Assembly: GCA_041674345.1 (NCBI GenBank)
Contig: JBAYVY010000169.1
Span: 1-7,689, forward strand
Source of the DNA: JBAYVY01 sp041674345
GTDB taxonomy: Bacteria > Planctomycetota > Phycisphaerae > Phycisphaerales > Zrk34
Reading direction: 5' to 3'
DNA length: 7,689 nucleotides
Below are positions 1-5,998 of this stretch, piece after piece (position 1 is the first letter of the stretch; every line of letters starts with the position of its first letter). A model generated the notes under the pieces. It saw only the letters and a program-made list of their open reading frames with translations, made no database searches and was not told the DNA's origin. Made by a program: the position numbers and the translations under genes.

Positions 1-310
1 CGTCACAGGCTCCACCAGCTCTTCCAGCGCCAAGTCCAGCCCCGGTTCAAGCACCTTCAGTGACTTGCGCCCGGCCCCCAACCGGCGAATGCGCCCGTCA
101 TTCATCGACTCGCCCGACGCCAGATCGCGTCGCCCCCGGTTGAGGGGGGGTGGGAGACAGGCCGGTCGCCCGCAACACCGCCTTGACTCCGCCGCGTCCC
201 AGCGACTTCGCCTCCGTCGCCGCCCACAAACGCCGAGCACGCTCATGAAGCATTCCCTTCAGCGATAGAAACTCGCGGCGGATCGGGTCTTCGTCAATCA
301 TCCCCTTCAT
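1..310 (-). pseudogene. ISAzo13-family transposase, N-terminal part, frameshifted and truncated by the window edge
   Basis: From the ATG at 310 the minus strand encodes an N-terminus with the motifs RREFLSLKGMLHERARRLWAA, then AKSLGRGGVKAVLRATGLS, as in ISAzo13-type transposases, where this segment forms a helix-turn-helix DNA-binding region. (A TTG at 319 gives a three-residue longer form.) At the homopolymer G7 at 144-150 (C7 on the coding strand) the frame goes wrong and would stop at about position 98. Dropping one C restores the expected continuation: LNRGRRDLASGES, then GRIRRLGAGRKSL, then LDLALEELVEPVT, reaching the left edge without a stop. So the gene is either inactivated by a one-base indel, expressed by slippage, or the run is a sequencing error. 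The catalytic DDE domain lies outside the window. Confidence 0.8.
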
Positions 311-330
311 ATCGGCCAAGCGCCACCCAA

Positions 331-350
331 TGCACTTTATTTACAGGCCC
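331..350 (-). repeat. candidate terminal inverted repeat of the ISAzo13-like element
   Basis: On the minus strand this is GGGCCTGTAAATAAAGTGCA, immediately upstream of the transposase start region. The AT-rich block inside GC-rich surroundings and its position suggest the element's left terminal repeat. The partner repeat is not in the window, so this cannot be confirmed by pairing. Confidence 0.4.
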
Positions 351-716
351 TAAGACCAACCGGGGCTTGTTCTCGCGGCTGCTGGCGGTTGGGCAATCAC
401 AGTCAGCGTACCTCCTCCAAAACTGATGCTCGACGAGTTGATAGGTCCGCCTGCCGAGTCAGCCATAGCGCCTGCGACCGTGTGCGGTTGTGTGCTGAGG
501 AACAGCACGCCATCACCTGACGTACGCACTGCTTGATCCGCGACCGTACCCGAACCCACAATTCATCCGAATCCGCTTTCACCAGTTGAGTCATGGCTTC
601 CCTGCCTTTCCGGGCCGTCCCTGGCCCCTTGAACTCAATAGTTTATACCTCCCCCGAAATTTTGGGCAGACCCGTCTGGCACATCCCTTTCTTCCCCGAA
701 ACCCTATAATCCCCGC
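351..716. other. 366-bp stretch without a convincing gene; possible minus-strand gene remnant beside the IS end
   Basis: Two short minus-strand frames overlap here. One begins with an ATG at 594 after a weak AGGGA ribosome site and gives 63 residues (MTQLVKADSDELWVRVRS...). The other (about 559-350, GTG start) gives 69 residues rich in Gly, Ser, Ala and Thr, including SISFGGGTLTVIAQPPA, which looks like a fragment of a secreted repetitive beta-rich protein; its stop codon (350-352) is formed across the IS border. The two frames are offset, so if they were once one gene it is now broken. I recognise neither. A small GC hairpin sits at 612-627 (GGGCC, 6-base loop, GGCCC). Confidence 0.3.
705..710 (+). 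promoter_or_regulatory. -10 box TATAAT directly before the HAD phosphatase gene (leaderless start)
   Basis: A perfect TATAAT consensus lies six bases before the ATG at 717. Initiation at the usual distance from this box would fall on or next to the start codon, giving a leaderless transcript, which fits the absence of any Shine-Dalgarno sequence. No good -35 hexamer is visible 16-18 bases upstream, so the promoter call rests on the -10 box and its spacing alone. Confidence 0.45.
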
Positions 717-1406
717 ATGAAACTCCTCCTCTTCGATATCGACGGAACCCTCCTGCTCACCCACGGCGCCTCCATGCGCGCCATGACCCGCGCCGGACAA
801 CTCTGCTTCGGCCCCGCCTTCTCCTTCGACCCCATCATCACCGCCGGCGGACTCGATCCCCTCCTCTACCAACAGGCCATGTCCCTCGCAAAACTCCCCG
901 ACGCCGACCGCCGTCACTCCCGCTTCCGCGATACCTACCTGCTTGAACTCCAACGCGAACTCGCCGCCTTCGTTCACGACATCACCGTCATGCCCGGCAT
1001 CTCCGCCCTCCTCCACGACCTGCATCATCACCACGCCCATCACGCCCGCCTCGGCATCGTCTCCGGCAACTACCGCGCCGCCGCCGACATCAAACTCCAC
1101 GCCGCCGACATCGACCCTTCCCTCTTCCCCATCACCGCCTTCGGCGACGACGGCCCCTCCCGCCCCGCGCTCGTCCAACACGCCATCGCACAACACGCCG
1201 CCCATCACGGCAACCACCTCCAACCCCGCGATGTCATCGTCATCGGCGACACCCCCCACGACATCGCCTGCGCCCACGCACACGGCTGCTTCGCCCTCGC
1301 CGTCGCCACAGGCCCCTACAACCTCGCCACGCTTCAATCCGCCGGCGCCGACCTCGCCCTCGAAAACCTCGCCGATCCCGCCCCGCTCCTTCAACTGCTG
1401 AACTGA
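717..1406 (+). CDS. HAD-superfamily phosphatase (phosphoglycolate-phosphatase-like), His-rich
   Basis: This 229-residue cytoplasmic protein is a haloacid-dehalogenase-type hydrolase, expected to remove phosphate from a small metabolite with Mg2+. Motif I is at 7-11 (DIDGT: nucleophile Asp7, acid/base Asp9). A helical cap follows at roughly 15-90. Motif II is the Ser116 of VSGN. The motif III basic residue is probably Arg149 of GDDGPSR, where many relatives have Lys. Motif IV is at 177-182 (GDTPHD, Asp178 and Asp182). Length and order fit the Gph-like group; the substrate cannot be told. The protein is unusually rich in histidine (19 of 229), with clusters at 100-109 and 155-167. Codons end overwhelmingly in C, which opens long meaningless frames on both strands over the gene. 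There is no ribosome-binding site; see the -10 box. It converges on the esterase gene across a long inverted repeat. Confidence 0.9.
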   Translation: MKLLLFDIDGTLLLTHGASMRAMTRAGQLCFGPAFSFDPIITAGGLDPLLYQQAMSLAKLPDADRRHSRFRDTYLLELQRELAAFVHDITVMPGISALLHDLHHHHAHHARLGIVSGNYRAAADIKLHAADIDPSLFPITAFGDDGPSRPALVQHAIAQHAAHHGNHLQPRDVIVIGDTPHDIACAHAHGCFALAVATGPYNLATLQSAGADLALENLADPAPLLQLLN

Positions 1407-1428
1407 CCCTCACGCCACCCGCGAATTC

Positions 1429-1578
1429 GGGAATGACGAATGACGAAGCCCGAATGACGAATCAAATCCGAAGTCCGAAACTCGAAACGGTGGACCGCGA
1501 CCACTTCGAGGGCGGTCACGGCTTTGTTTCGGATTTCGAGTTTCGAGTTGGATTCGTCATTCGAGTTTCGTCATTCCC
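1429..1578. repeat. 150-bp imperfect inverted repeat built from GACGAA/TTCGTC units between convergent genes
   Basis: The left arm (1429-1488) begins GGGAATGACGAA and ends CTCGAAAC; the right arm (1526-1578) begins GTTTCGGATTTCGAG and ends TTCGTCATTCCC. The arms pair along most of their length with one indel and scattered mismatches. An inner stem pairs 1490-1498 (GTGGACCGC) with 1511-1519 (GGCGGTCAC). GAATGACGAA-type units recur three times on the left and appear reverse-complemented on the right. It lies between the stops of the HAD and esterase genes and could act as a bidirectional terminator, but there is no clear T-tract. A dispersed intergenic repeat family is the other explanation. 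Confidence 0.75.
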
Positions 1579-1583
1579 ACCCC

Positions 1584-2543
1584 TCACAATCCCATCATAA
1601 ACTCAAACACCTTGTCCCCCCACCCCGGCAAACCTTCGTGCCCGAAGTCAGGGTAGATCACCATTTCCTTATCCGACGTGATTTTGTTGTAAGCCGCGAA
1701 TTGCGTTGAAGGCGGACAAATGTTATCCATCAACCCGCACGCCAGCAGCACTTTGCCCGTGATTCGCCGCACCAAATACTGAACGTCGATGTAACCCAAT
1801 CTTGTGAACCACTCCGCTTCATTCGTGTGCGTCGGGTCGAATTGACGGAAGAACGTCTTCAGTTCCTCATATGCGTTGATCGCCAGGTCCATCTCCCACA
1901 CACGCCGGTAGTCGCACAAAAACGGGAACGTCGGCGCCGCCCGCCTGATACCCGGCTCCAGTGACGCGCACGCCAGCGTCAACCCCCCGCCCTGCGATCC
2001 GCCCAGCGCCCCCACTCGCCCGGCGTCCACCTCCGGCATGTTCATCACGATCCGCGCCAATTGCGCCGTATCCAGAAAAATATGCCTGAAAAGCATGTTG
2101 TCCGGCTTATCCGCCAGCCCGCGCACAATCTGCCCCCGGAAGGTGGTTCCCTTGACCCCGCCGACATCTTCGCTCAATCCGCCCTGCCCCCGGCAATCCA
2201 GCGCCGCCACCGAATAACCCATTCCCACATAGTTCAGCTTGTCATGCCAGTCGCCGCTGTTGCCCGAATATCCGTGAAAGATCACAACGGCCGGGTGCTT
2301 ACCCGCGCTGTTTTTCGGTCGCAGGTATTTCGCATGAACCCGCGCCCCGCGCACACCCGTGAAATAAAGATGGAAACATTCCGCGCCAGTCACCTGAAAC
2401 TCCGCCGGCACCAGTTCCACCTTCGCGTCCGTCTCGTGCATCTCCTTCAACGCACGCGCCCAGTACGCATCGTGGTCCGACGGACGCGGATTCAATCCCT
2501 GATACTCACGCAACTTCGCCAGCGGCATGTCAATCATCGGCAT
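1584..2543 (-). CDS. CE7-family acetyl esterase (acetylxylan esterase / cephalosporin-C deacetylase)
   Basis: A 319-residue alpha/beta hydrolase of carbohydrate esterase family 7, which removes acetyl groups from acetylated xylo-oligosaccharides and other small esters. Signature elements are present in order: the FHGYSG oxyanion-side loop at 89-94, RGQGG at 118-122, the nucleophile elbow GGSQGGG at 181-187 (Ser183), the acid Asp273 in GLMDN, and His302 in DFGHEG. Length matches the family (about 320). No signal peptide, so it should act in the cytoplasm on imported oligosaccharides, as known CE7 enzymes do. I chose the ATG at 2543 (MPMIDMPLAKL, typical of the family) over an in-frame TTG five codons upstream, because GAAGGA lies seven bases before this ATG. 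It is downstream of the ThuA-like gene on the same strand but separated from it by a terminator. Confidence 0.93.
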   Translation of the reverse strand: MPMIDMPLAKLREYQGLNPRPSDHDAYWARALKEMHETDAKVELVPAEFQVTGAECFHLYFTGVRGARVHAKYLRPKNSAGKHPAVVIFHGYSGNSGDWHDKLNYVGMGYSVAALDCRGQGGLSEDVGGVKGTTFRGQIVRGLADKPDNMLFRHIFLDTAQLARIVMNMPEVDAGRVGALGGSQGGGLTLACASLEPGIRRAAPTFPFLCDYRRVWEMDLAINAYEELKTFFRQFDPTHTNEAEWFTRLGYIDVQYLVRRITGKVLLACGLMDNICPPSTQFAAYNKITSDKEMVIYPDFGHEGLPGWGDKVFEFMMGL

Positions 2544-2556
2544 CGCGATTTCCTTC

Positions 2557-2587
2557 AAAAAAGGCCGGCTGCATCCATGAGCCGACC
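2557..2587 (-). terminator. intrinsic terminator after the ThuA-like gene
   Basis: On the minus strand GGTCGGCT (2587-2580) pairs with AGCCGGCC (2570-2563) around a nine-base loop, forming an eight-pair stem with one G-U, followed at once by six T residues (2562-2557). This is a textbook Rho-independent terminator. The T-tract ends only two bases before the esterase gene's Shine-Dalgarno (GAAGGA, 2554-2549), so the esterase needs read-through, antitermination, or its own promoter inside the 76-bp gap. Confidence 0.75.
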
Positions 2588-2618
2588 GTGGGTGTCATTC
2601 AAACATTCACTCCAACAC

Positions 2619-3407
2619 TCAATGCTTGTGCAGCGTTTCATCCACCACGTGCTTCGATGCGATCGGGCTGAGCGACTGCCCGCGCATCGGCGAATCCTTG
2701 CGATACGCCACGCCCGCCGCGCACGGCGCGACGTACTTCACCGCGTTGCCCAGCACCTTTCGCACGTTCTTGTCATAGTAAATCGGGAACGTCTCGTGGC
2801 CCGGCCTGAAATAAAAGATTTTCCCCGCGCCGCGGTTGAACACACATCCCGACCGGAACACATCCCCGCCCTCGAACCAACTGACGAAAATCAGTTCGTC
2901 CGGTTGCGGAATGTCGAACGGCTCGCCGTACATCTCCACGTGTTCCAGTTCAAAATAGTCCTTCTCCAGACCCGCCGTGATCGGGTGCCCCTGCGCGATC
3001 ACCCACAGCCGCTCCTTCTCCGCCGCCTCGCGCCAGTAAAGATGACATCCCGTGCCGAGCAACTTTTTGAACGGCTTGGAATAGTGCCCCGAATGCAGCA
3101 CGATCAGCCCCATGCCCTGAAGCACTCGGGCCGCGACCTTTTCGACGATTTCATCTTTCACTTCCCCGTGGGCACAGTGGCCCCACCACGTCAGCACGTC
3201 GGTGTTCGCCAGCACTTCATCGGTCAAACCATGTTCCGGCTCATCCAGCGTCGCCGTCCGCACCACAACACTTCCGGGGGCGAGTTGTTCTTCGATCGCC
3301 TGTTTCATCACGACGTGCATGCCGTCGGGGTACATCTTGCGAACCGCCTCGATCTTTTTCTCGTGGCGAAATTCATGCCAGACGGTCACACGGATCGGCT
3401 TGTTCAT
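2619..3407 (-). CDS. ThuA-like domain protein (trehalose utilization family)
   Basis: A 262-residue protein of the ThuA-like family, which has a class-I glutamine-amidotransferase-like fold and is linked to sugar (trehalose-type disaccharide) metabolism in rhizobia; most bacterial relatives have no proven reaction. Visible family features: an opening strand RVTVWHEFRHE (6-16), WWGH at 74-77, LIVLHSGHYS at 101-110, GCHLYWRE at 120-127, HPIT at 141-144, and RPGHETFP at 201-208. No signal peptide or membrane span. The ATG at 3407 is preferred because AAGGA lies eight bases upstream; an ATG three codons earlier (3416) has AAGG directly abutting it. It is divergent from nrfH and upstream of the CE7 esterase, which suggests a carbohydrate role but proves none. 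The name thuA is not assigned because orthology is unproven. Confidence 0.88.
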   Translation of the reverse strand: MNKPIRVTVWHEFRHEKKIEAVRKMYPDGMHVVMKQAIEEQLAPGSVVVRTATLDEPEHGLTDEVLANTDVLTWWGHCAHGEVKDEIVEKVAARVLQGMGLIVLHSGHYSKPFKKLLGTGCHLYWREAAEKERLWVIAQGHPITAGLEKDYFELEHVEMYGEPFDIPQPDELIFVSWFEGGDVFRSGCVFNRGAGKIFYFRPGHETFPIYYDKNVRKVLGNAVKYVAPCAAGVAYRKDSPMRGQSLSPIASKHVVDETLHKH

Positions 3408-3443
3408 GGCGTTCATCCTTACGGGTGGGCGGGTGCAGCGATT

Positions 3444-3471
3444 GTTGTACCATATCCCGCGCCATCAGCAA
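3444..3471 (-). promoter_or_regulatory. weak candidate promoter of the ThuA-like gene
   Basis: On the minus strand TTGCTG (3471-3466) and TACAAC (3449-3444) are separated by 16 bases and would start transcription about 30 bases before the start codon. The matches to consensus are partial (3 of 6 and 4 of 6), so this is only a placement suggestion. Confidence 0.25.
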
Positions 3472-3500
3472 CCCCCGCCCTGACACCCGAACTCAGGTGC

Positions 3501-3529
3501 TTGATTATTCGCCGGCGAAATTGTATAAA
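3501..3529 (+). promoter_or_regulatory. candidate sigma-70-type promoter of nrfHA
   Basis: TTGATT (3501-3506) and TATAAA (3524-3529) are exactly 17 bases apart. Transcription would begin near 3536, leaving a leader of about 60 bases before nrfH. It is the best promoter-like match in the thuA-nrfH divergent gap. A 12-bp perfect palindrome occupies its spacer (separate entry). Confidence 0.5.
3508..3519. promoter_or_regulatory. 12-bp perfect palindrome TTCGCCGGCGAA in the nrfHA promoter spacer (possible operator)
   Basis: The palindrome lies between the -35 and -10 boxes, a position where a bound repressor would block RNA polymerase. It does not resemble the FNR/CRP half-site TTGAT-N4-ATCAA or other nitrite/NO regulator sites I know. 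It may be chance in GC-rich DNA. Confidence 0.3.
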
Positions 3530-3596
3530 CATGTCCGGTCTGTATGATGCCCCGCGGCATCACAGGGAATCCTCAATCTTTCCGTGAACGGACATC

Positions 3597-4136
3597 ATGG
3601 CATCGCATCATCCATCCGACGACGGTCAGGGTGCGGTCGAAATGCGACCCGATCCCACCGAGCCGGCGCGCCGACCGCTGATCGTCGCCGCGAAGTTTCT
3701 GCCCGCGACGCTCGTGCTGGTGGTGGGCGTTCTCGGCGGCATCGGTTTGTTCACGTTCGGCTACGGCGACGGAGCGGCGTACCTGACCAACCATCCTGAA
3801 TCCTGCGCCAATTGCCACGTCATGCGGGAATCGTACAACACCTGGCTGAACTCCGGGCATCGTCACGTCGCGGTGTGCAACGACTGCCATCTGCCGCATA
3901 ATTTCGCGGGCAAGTGGATCACCAAAGGGGACAACGGATTTTTCCACTCGCTGGCGTTCACCACCGGCAACTTCCACGAGCCGATCCGGATCAAACCCCG
4001 CAATCGGCGAGTCACGCAAAACGCCTGTCTTTTCTGCCACAAGGACATGGTGAATCATATGCTGCCGGCCAAGCCCGGCGGCGACATGCTGATGTGCATT
4101 CAGTGTCACGGCGATGTGGGCCACGCCCAGAGATAA
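3597..4136 (+). CDS. nrfH: cytochrome c nitrite reductase small subunit NrfH (tetrahaem quinol dehydrogenase)
   Basis: A 179-residue NapC/NirT-family cytochrome that oxidises membrane quinol and passes electrons to NrfA. It has a basic cytoplasmic N-terminus, one membrane anchor at about 33-56, and four CxxCH haem sites: 70-74 (CANCHVM), 94-98 (CNDCH), 144-148 (CLFCH) and 167-171 (CIQCH). The first site has the CxxCHxM form (Met76) characteristic of NrfH, where this Met is the unusual axial ligand of haem 1. His176 in the final VGHA is a likely distal ligand. The N-terminus is somewhat longer than in well-known NrfH proteins; an internal ATG at codon 16 is an alternative start, and the ribosome site before 3597 is weak. 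It is followed 56 bases later by nrfA in the usual nrfHA order. Confidence 0.95.
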   Translation: MASHHPSDDGQGAVEMRPDPTEPARRPLIVAAKFLPATLVLVVGVLGGIGLFTFGYGDGAAYLTNHPESCANCHVMRESYNTWLNSGHRHVAVCNDCHLPHNFAGKWITKGDNGFFHSLAFTTGNFHEPIRIKPRNRRVTQNACLFCHKDMVNHMLPAKPGGDMLMCIQCHGDVGHAQR

Positions 4137-4192
4137 GCGGTTCTTTTTCAGTTCGTCACCCCAACAGAAAATCGTTTCGACAGGACACCCCC

Positions 4193-5851
4193 ATGAACAA
4201 CGATTCATCTTCCAACCCGTCCGCTCCGATGGCCTCCGGGAACCGGCCCCGTCGCTCCGCCGGTCGCAGGACGCTGTGGCTGGCGATGTTGCTGGCGATG
4301 GCGACGCTCGCCACGCTCGCCGTCACCGCCGTGCTCATCACGATGTTTGAGCACAAGCAGGAACAGCGAACCCCCTTTCAGCGCGTCGTTGAATTGAACG
4401 AGGTCAGCACCGACCCGGCTCCGTGGGGATTGAACTGGCCCCATCAATTCGATCAATACAAACTGACGGCGGGTGACCGGTTTTACGGCGGGTCCAGCGC
4501 GCTGCCGCCCAGCAAACTCGAACAATACCCCTGGCTCAAGCGGTTGTATGCCGGTTACGCGTTCAGCATCGACTACCGGCAGGCGCGAGGCCACGCCTAC
4601 ATGCTCTACGATCAGGTGGTGACCGAACGTGTCAATCAGCGACCGCAATCCGGCGCGTGTCTGCACTGTCACGGATCGAACACGGTGCTGTATCGCAAGG
4701 TGGGGCTGGAAGCGATGGGCAAGCCGTCCGATGAAAAATCGCTCGCCGCCGAGTTCAACATGCCCGCGGTCATCAAGGGCTTCGAGACGCTGAGCACCAA
4801 GCCGTACCACGAGGTGCTGGGGATGCTGACGCGGGTTCCCGACGGCACACCCGGCGCGAAAGAGGAAGTGTTCCCCGCGCCGCCGCTGGGCGGATTCAAC
4901 GCCGCGCAACCACCGGCCCAGCGGATGAATCTGAGTGAGGCGCATCCGGTCAGTTGCATTGACTGCCACGATCCGAAAACAATGGCGGTGCGCGTCACCC
5001 GTCCGGGGTTTATGCGGGGCATCGCGGCGTTGGCGGCGGGAACCGAACCCGTGCCGCATTTACCGAGCATTGAACGATGGCGCAAATCGGATCGCAAGGA
5101 ACCTTACGACCCCAACGTGCTGGCGGGCCGGCAGGAAATGCGCTCGTTCGCGTGCGGTCAGTGCCACGTCGAATACTACTGCGCCGACAAGATGACGCTC
5201 ACCTTTCCCTGGGCCAACGGGTTGAAGATCGAACAGATCGAACAGTATTGGGAAGGGAAAAAGTTCCCGGACGGTTCATCGTTTTATGACTTCAAGCACG
5301 CGGAGACCGGCGCGAAACTTTACAAAGCGCAGCACCCGGAGTTTGAATTGTGGAGTCAGGGCGTTCATGCGCGGGCGGGCGTCAGTTGCGCCGACTGCCA
5401 TATGCCGTACCAGCGCGTGGGGGCGATGAAACTGAGCAGCCACAACGTGCGAAGTCCGCTGGAAAACATCAACACATCGTGCCAGACCTGCCATCGCGTT
5501 TCGGAACAAGAGCTGCGCGAGCGGGTCGGAACGATTCAGAACCGGACGCTGGTGCTGATGGACCGCGCTGCCAAGGCGATGACGGACATGCTCGACGCGA
5601 TCAACGAGGCGAAAGCCGCGGGCGTGAGCGAAGCGCGGCTGGCGCCGGTGCTGGCGTTGCAGACCAGGGCGATGTGGCGATTGGATTTCATCAGCAGCGA
5701 GAACTCTCGCGGGTTCCACGCCGATCAGGAATCGGCGAGAATCCTCGGAGAATCCATCGACTACAGCCGCCAGGCGCAAGCCGCCGCGATTCGCCTGCTC
5801 CAGTCGCCCGGCGGGGCCGATTCATCGGCCCCGGCATCCTCGGTGAAATGA
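4193..5851 (+). CDS. nrfA: ammonia-forming cytochrome c nitrite reductase NrfA, CxxCH-type haem 1
   Basis: A 552-residue periplasm-facing pentahaem enzyme that reduces nitrite to ammonium with six electrons from NrfH. Haem sites: 156-160 (CLHCH), 255-259 (CIDCH), 321-325 (CGQCH), 399-403 (CADCH), 430-434 (CQTCH). The first, catalytic haem site normally reads CxxCK; here it is CxxCH, as in a known minority of NrfA lineages. Other hallmarks: RGHAY at 132-136 (active-site Arg), VEYYC after haem 3 (Glu327/Tyr328, calcium and active-site residues), KAQH at 378-381 (active-site His and calcium ligands), His392, His417, and SENSRGFH near 502-509. A hydrophobic stretch at 28-52 without a clear cleavage site suggests an uncleaved membrane anchor and explains part of the extra length. 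The ATG at 4193 has AGGA seven bases upstream; the frame is open further upstream but that part overlaps nrfH. No haem-lyase or maturation gene is in the window. Confidence 0.96.
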   Translation: MNNDSSSNPSAPMASGNRPRRSAGRRTLWLAMLLAMATLATLAVTAVLITMFEHKQEQRTPFQRVVELNEVSTDPAPWGLNWPHQFDQYKLTAGDRFYGGSSALPPSKLEQYPWLKRLYAGYAFSIDYRQARGHAYMLYDQVVTERVNQRPQSGACLHCHGSNTVLYRKVGLEAMGKPSDEKSLAAEFNMPAVIKGFETLSTKPYHEVLGMLTRVPDGTPGAKEEVFPAPPLGGFNAAQPPAQRMNLSEAHPVSCIDCHDPKTMAVRVTRPGFMRGIAALAAGTEPVPHLPSIERWRKSDRKEPYDPNVLAGRQEMRSFACGQCHVEYYCADKMTLTFPWANGLKIEQIEQYWEGKKFPDGSSFYDFKHAETGAKLYKAQHPEFELWSQGVHARAGVSCADCHMPYQRVGAMKLSSHNVRSPLENINTSCQTCHRVSEQELRERVGTIQNRTLVLMDRAAKAMTDMLDAINEAKAAGVSEARLAPVLALQTRAMWRLDFISSENSRGFHADQESARILGESIDYSRQAQAAAIRLLQSPGGADSSAPASSVK

Positions 5852-5910
5852 AGCGCGCGGGGCCGCCGTGCTCCCAATGATTACGAGGGAAAAACGGGAA
5901 GCTCACATTT

Positions 5911-5998
5911 GAGACCTTTGAAAAACCCGCGATCCACCACGGTCTGTCGCCTAAGAAGGCGTCATCCCGTGCTTAAGGAGAGGTTTCTCAAAGGTCTC
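5911..5998. mobile_element. 88-bp MITE-like element with 17-bp terminal inverted repeats and 4-bp duplication
   Basis: The ends GAGACCTTTGAAAAACC (5911-5927) and GGTTTCTCAAAGGTCTC (5982-5998) are inverted repeats matching at 16 of 17 positions. The element is flanked by a direct repeat ATTT on both sides (5907-5910 and 5999-6002); a mere palindrome would instead have given AAAT on the right. Inside is a short hairpin, CGCC-TAAGAA-GGCG at 5948-5961, and no reading frame. This is the structure of a non-autonomous insertion derived from an IS with 4-bp target duplications; I cannot name the parent family. Lying just after nrfA, it could also fold as a transcript-end hairpin. Confidence 0.6.

Larger units (their letters stand above)
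1..350 (-). mobile_element. ISAzo13-like insertion sequence, 5' end only (runs off the left edge)
   Basis: The minus strand from about position 350 downwards carries the beginning of an insertion sequence. It is recognised from its transposase N-terminus (see the transposase entry) and from a sharp candidate end at 331-350, which reads GGGCCTGTAAATAAAGTGCA on the minus strand and sits 20 bases before the first possible start codon. The other end lies outside the window, so neither element length nor target-site duplication can be read. The family name is my recognition of the protein; the exact element end is inferred from position and was not compared with a second copy. Confidence 0.7.

Noticed and set aside
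591..1394. Long open minus-strand frame (267 codons) opposite the HAD gene
   Set aside because: It is antisense to a gene with intact HAD motifs, its product is a low-complexity Val/Gly/Glu/Ala mixture, and it is explained by the C-ending codons of the sense gene.
1429..1578. CRISPR array suggested by reiterated GAATGACGAA units
   Set aside because: Units are short, irregularly spaced and arranged as an inverted rather than direct repeat, with no spacers and no cas genes nearby.
2061..3587. Long open plus-strand frame (508 codons) across the esterase and ThuA-like genes
   Set aside because: The product is Arg/His/Leu-rich without any family motif and is antisense to two well-supported genes with their own ribosome sites; it even runs across the divergent promoter region.
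3914..4192. Upstream in-frame extension of nrfA by 93 codons
   Set aside because: It overlaps the haem-coding part of nrfH, has no protein-like features, and the ATG at 4193 has a good ribosome site followed by a membrane anchor.
4205..5059. Minus-strand frame of 284 codons opposite nrfA
   Set aside because: Arg-rich antisense shadow of a gene with five haem motifs; no plausible start context or domain.
5948..5973. Integron attC-like site suggested by GCCTAAG and GCTTAAGG
   Set aside because: The conserved GTT core and paired R/L boxes are not present, and there is no integron gene-cassette context.
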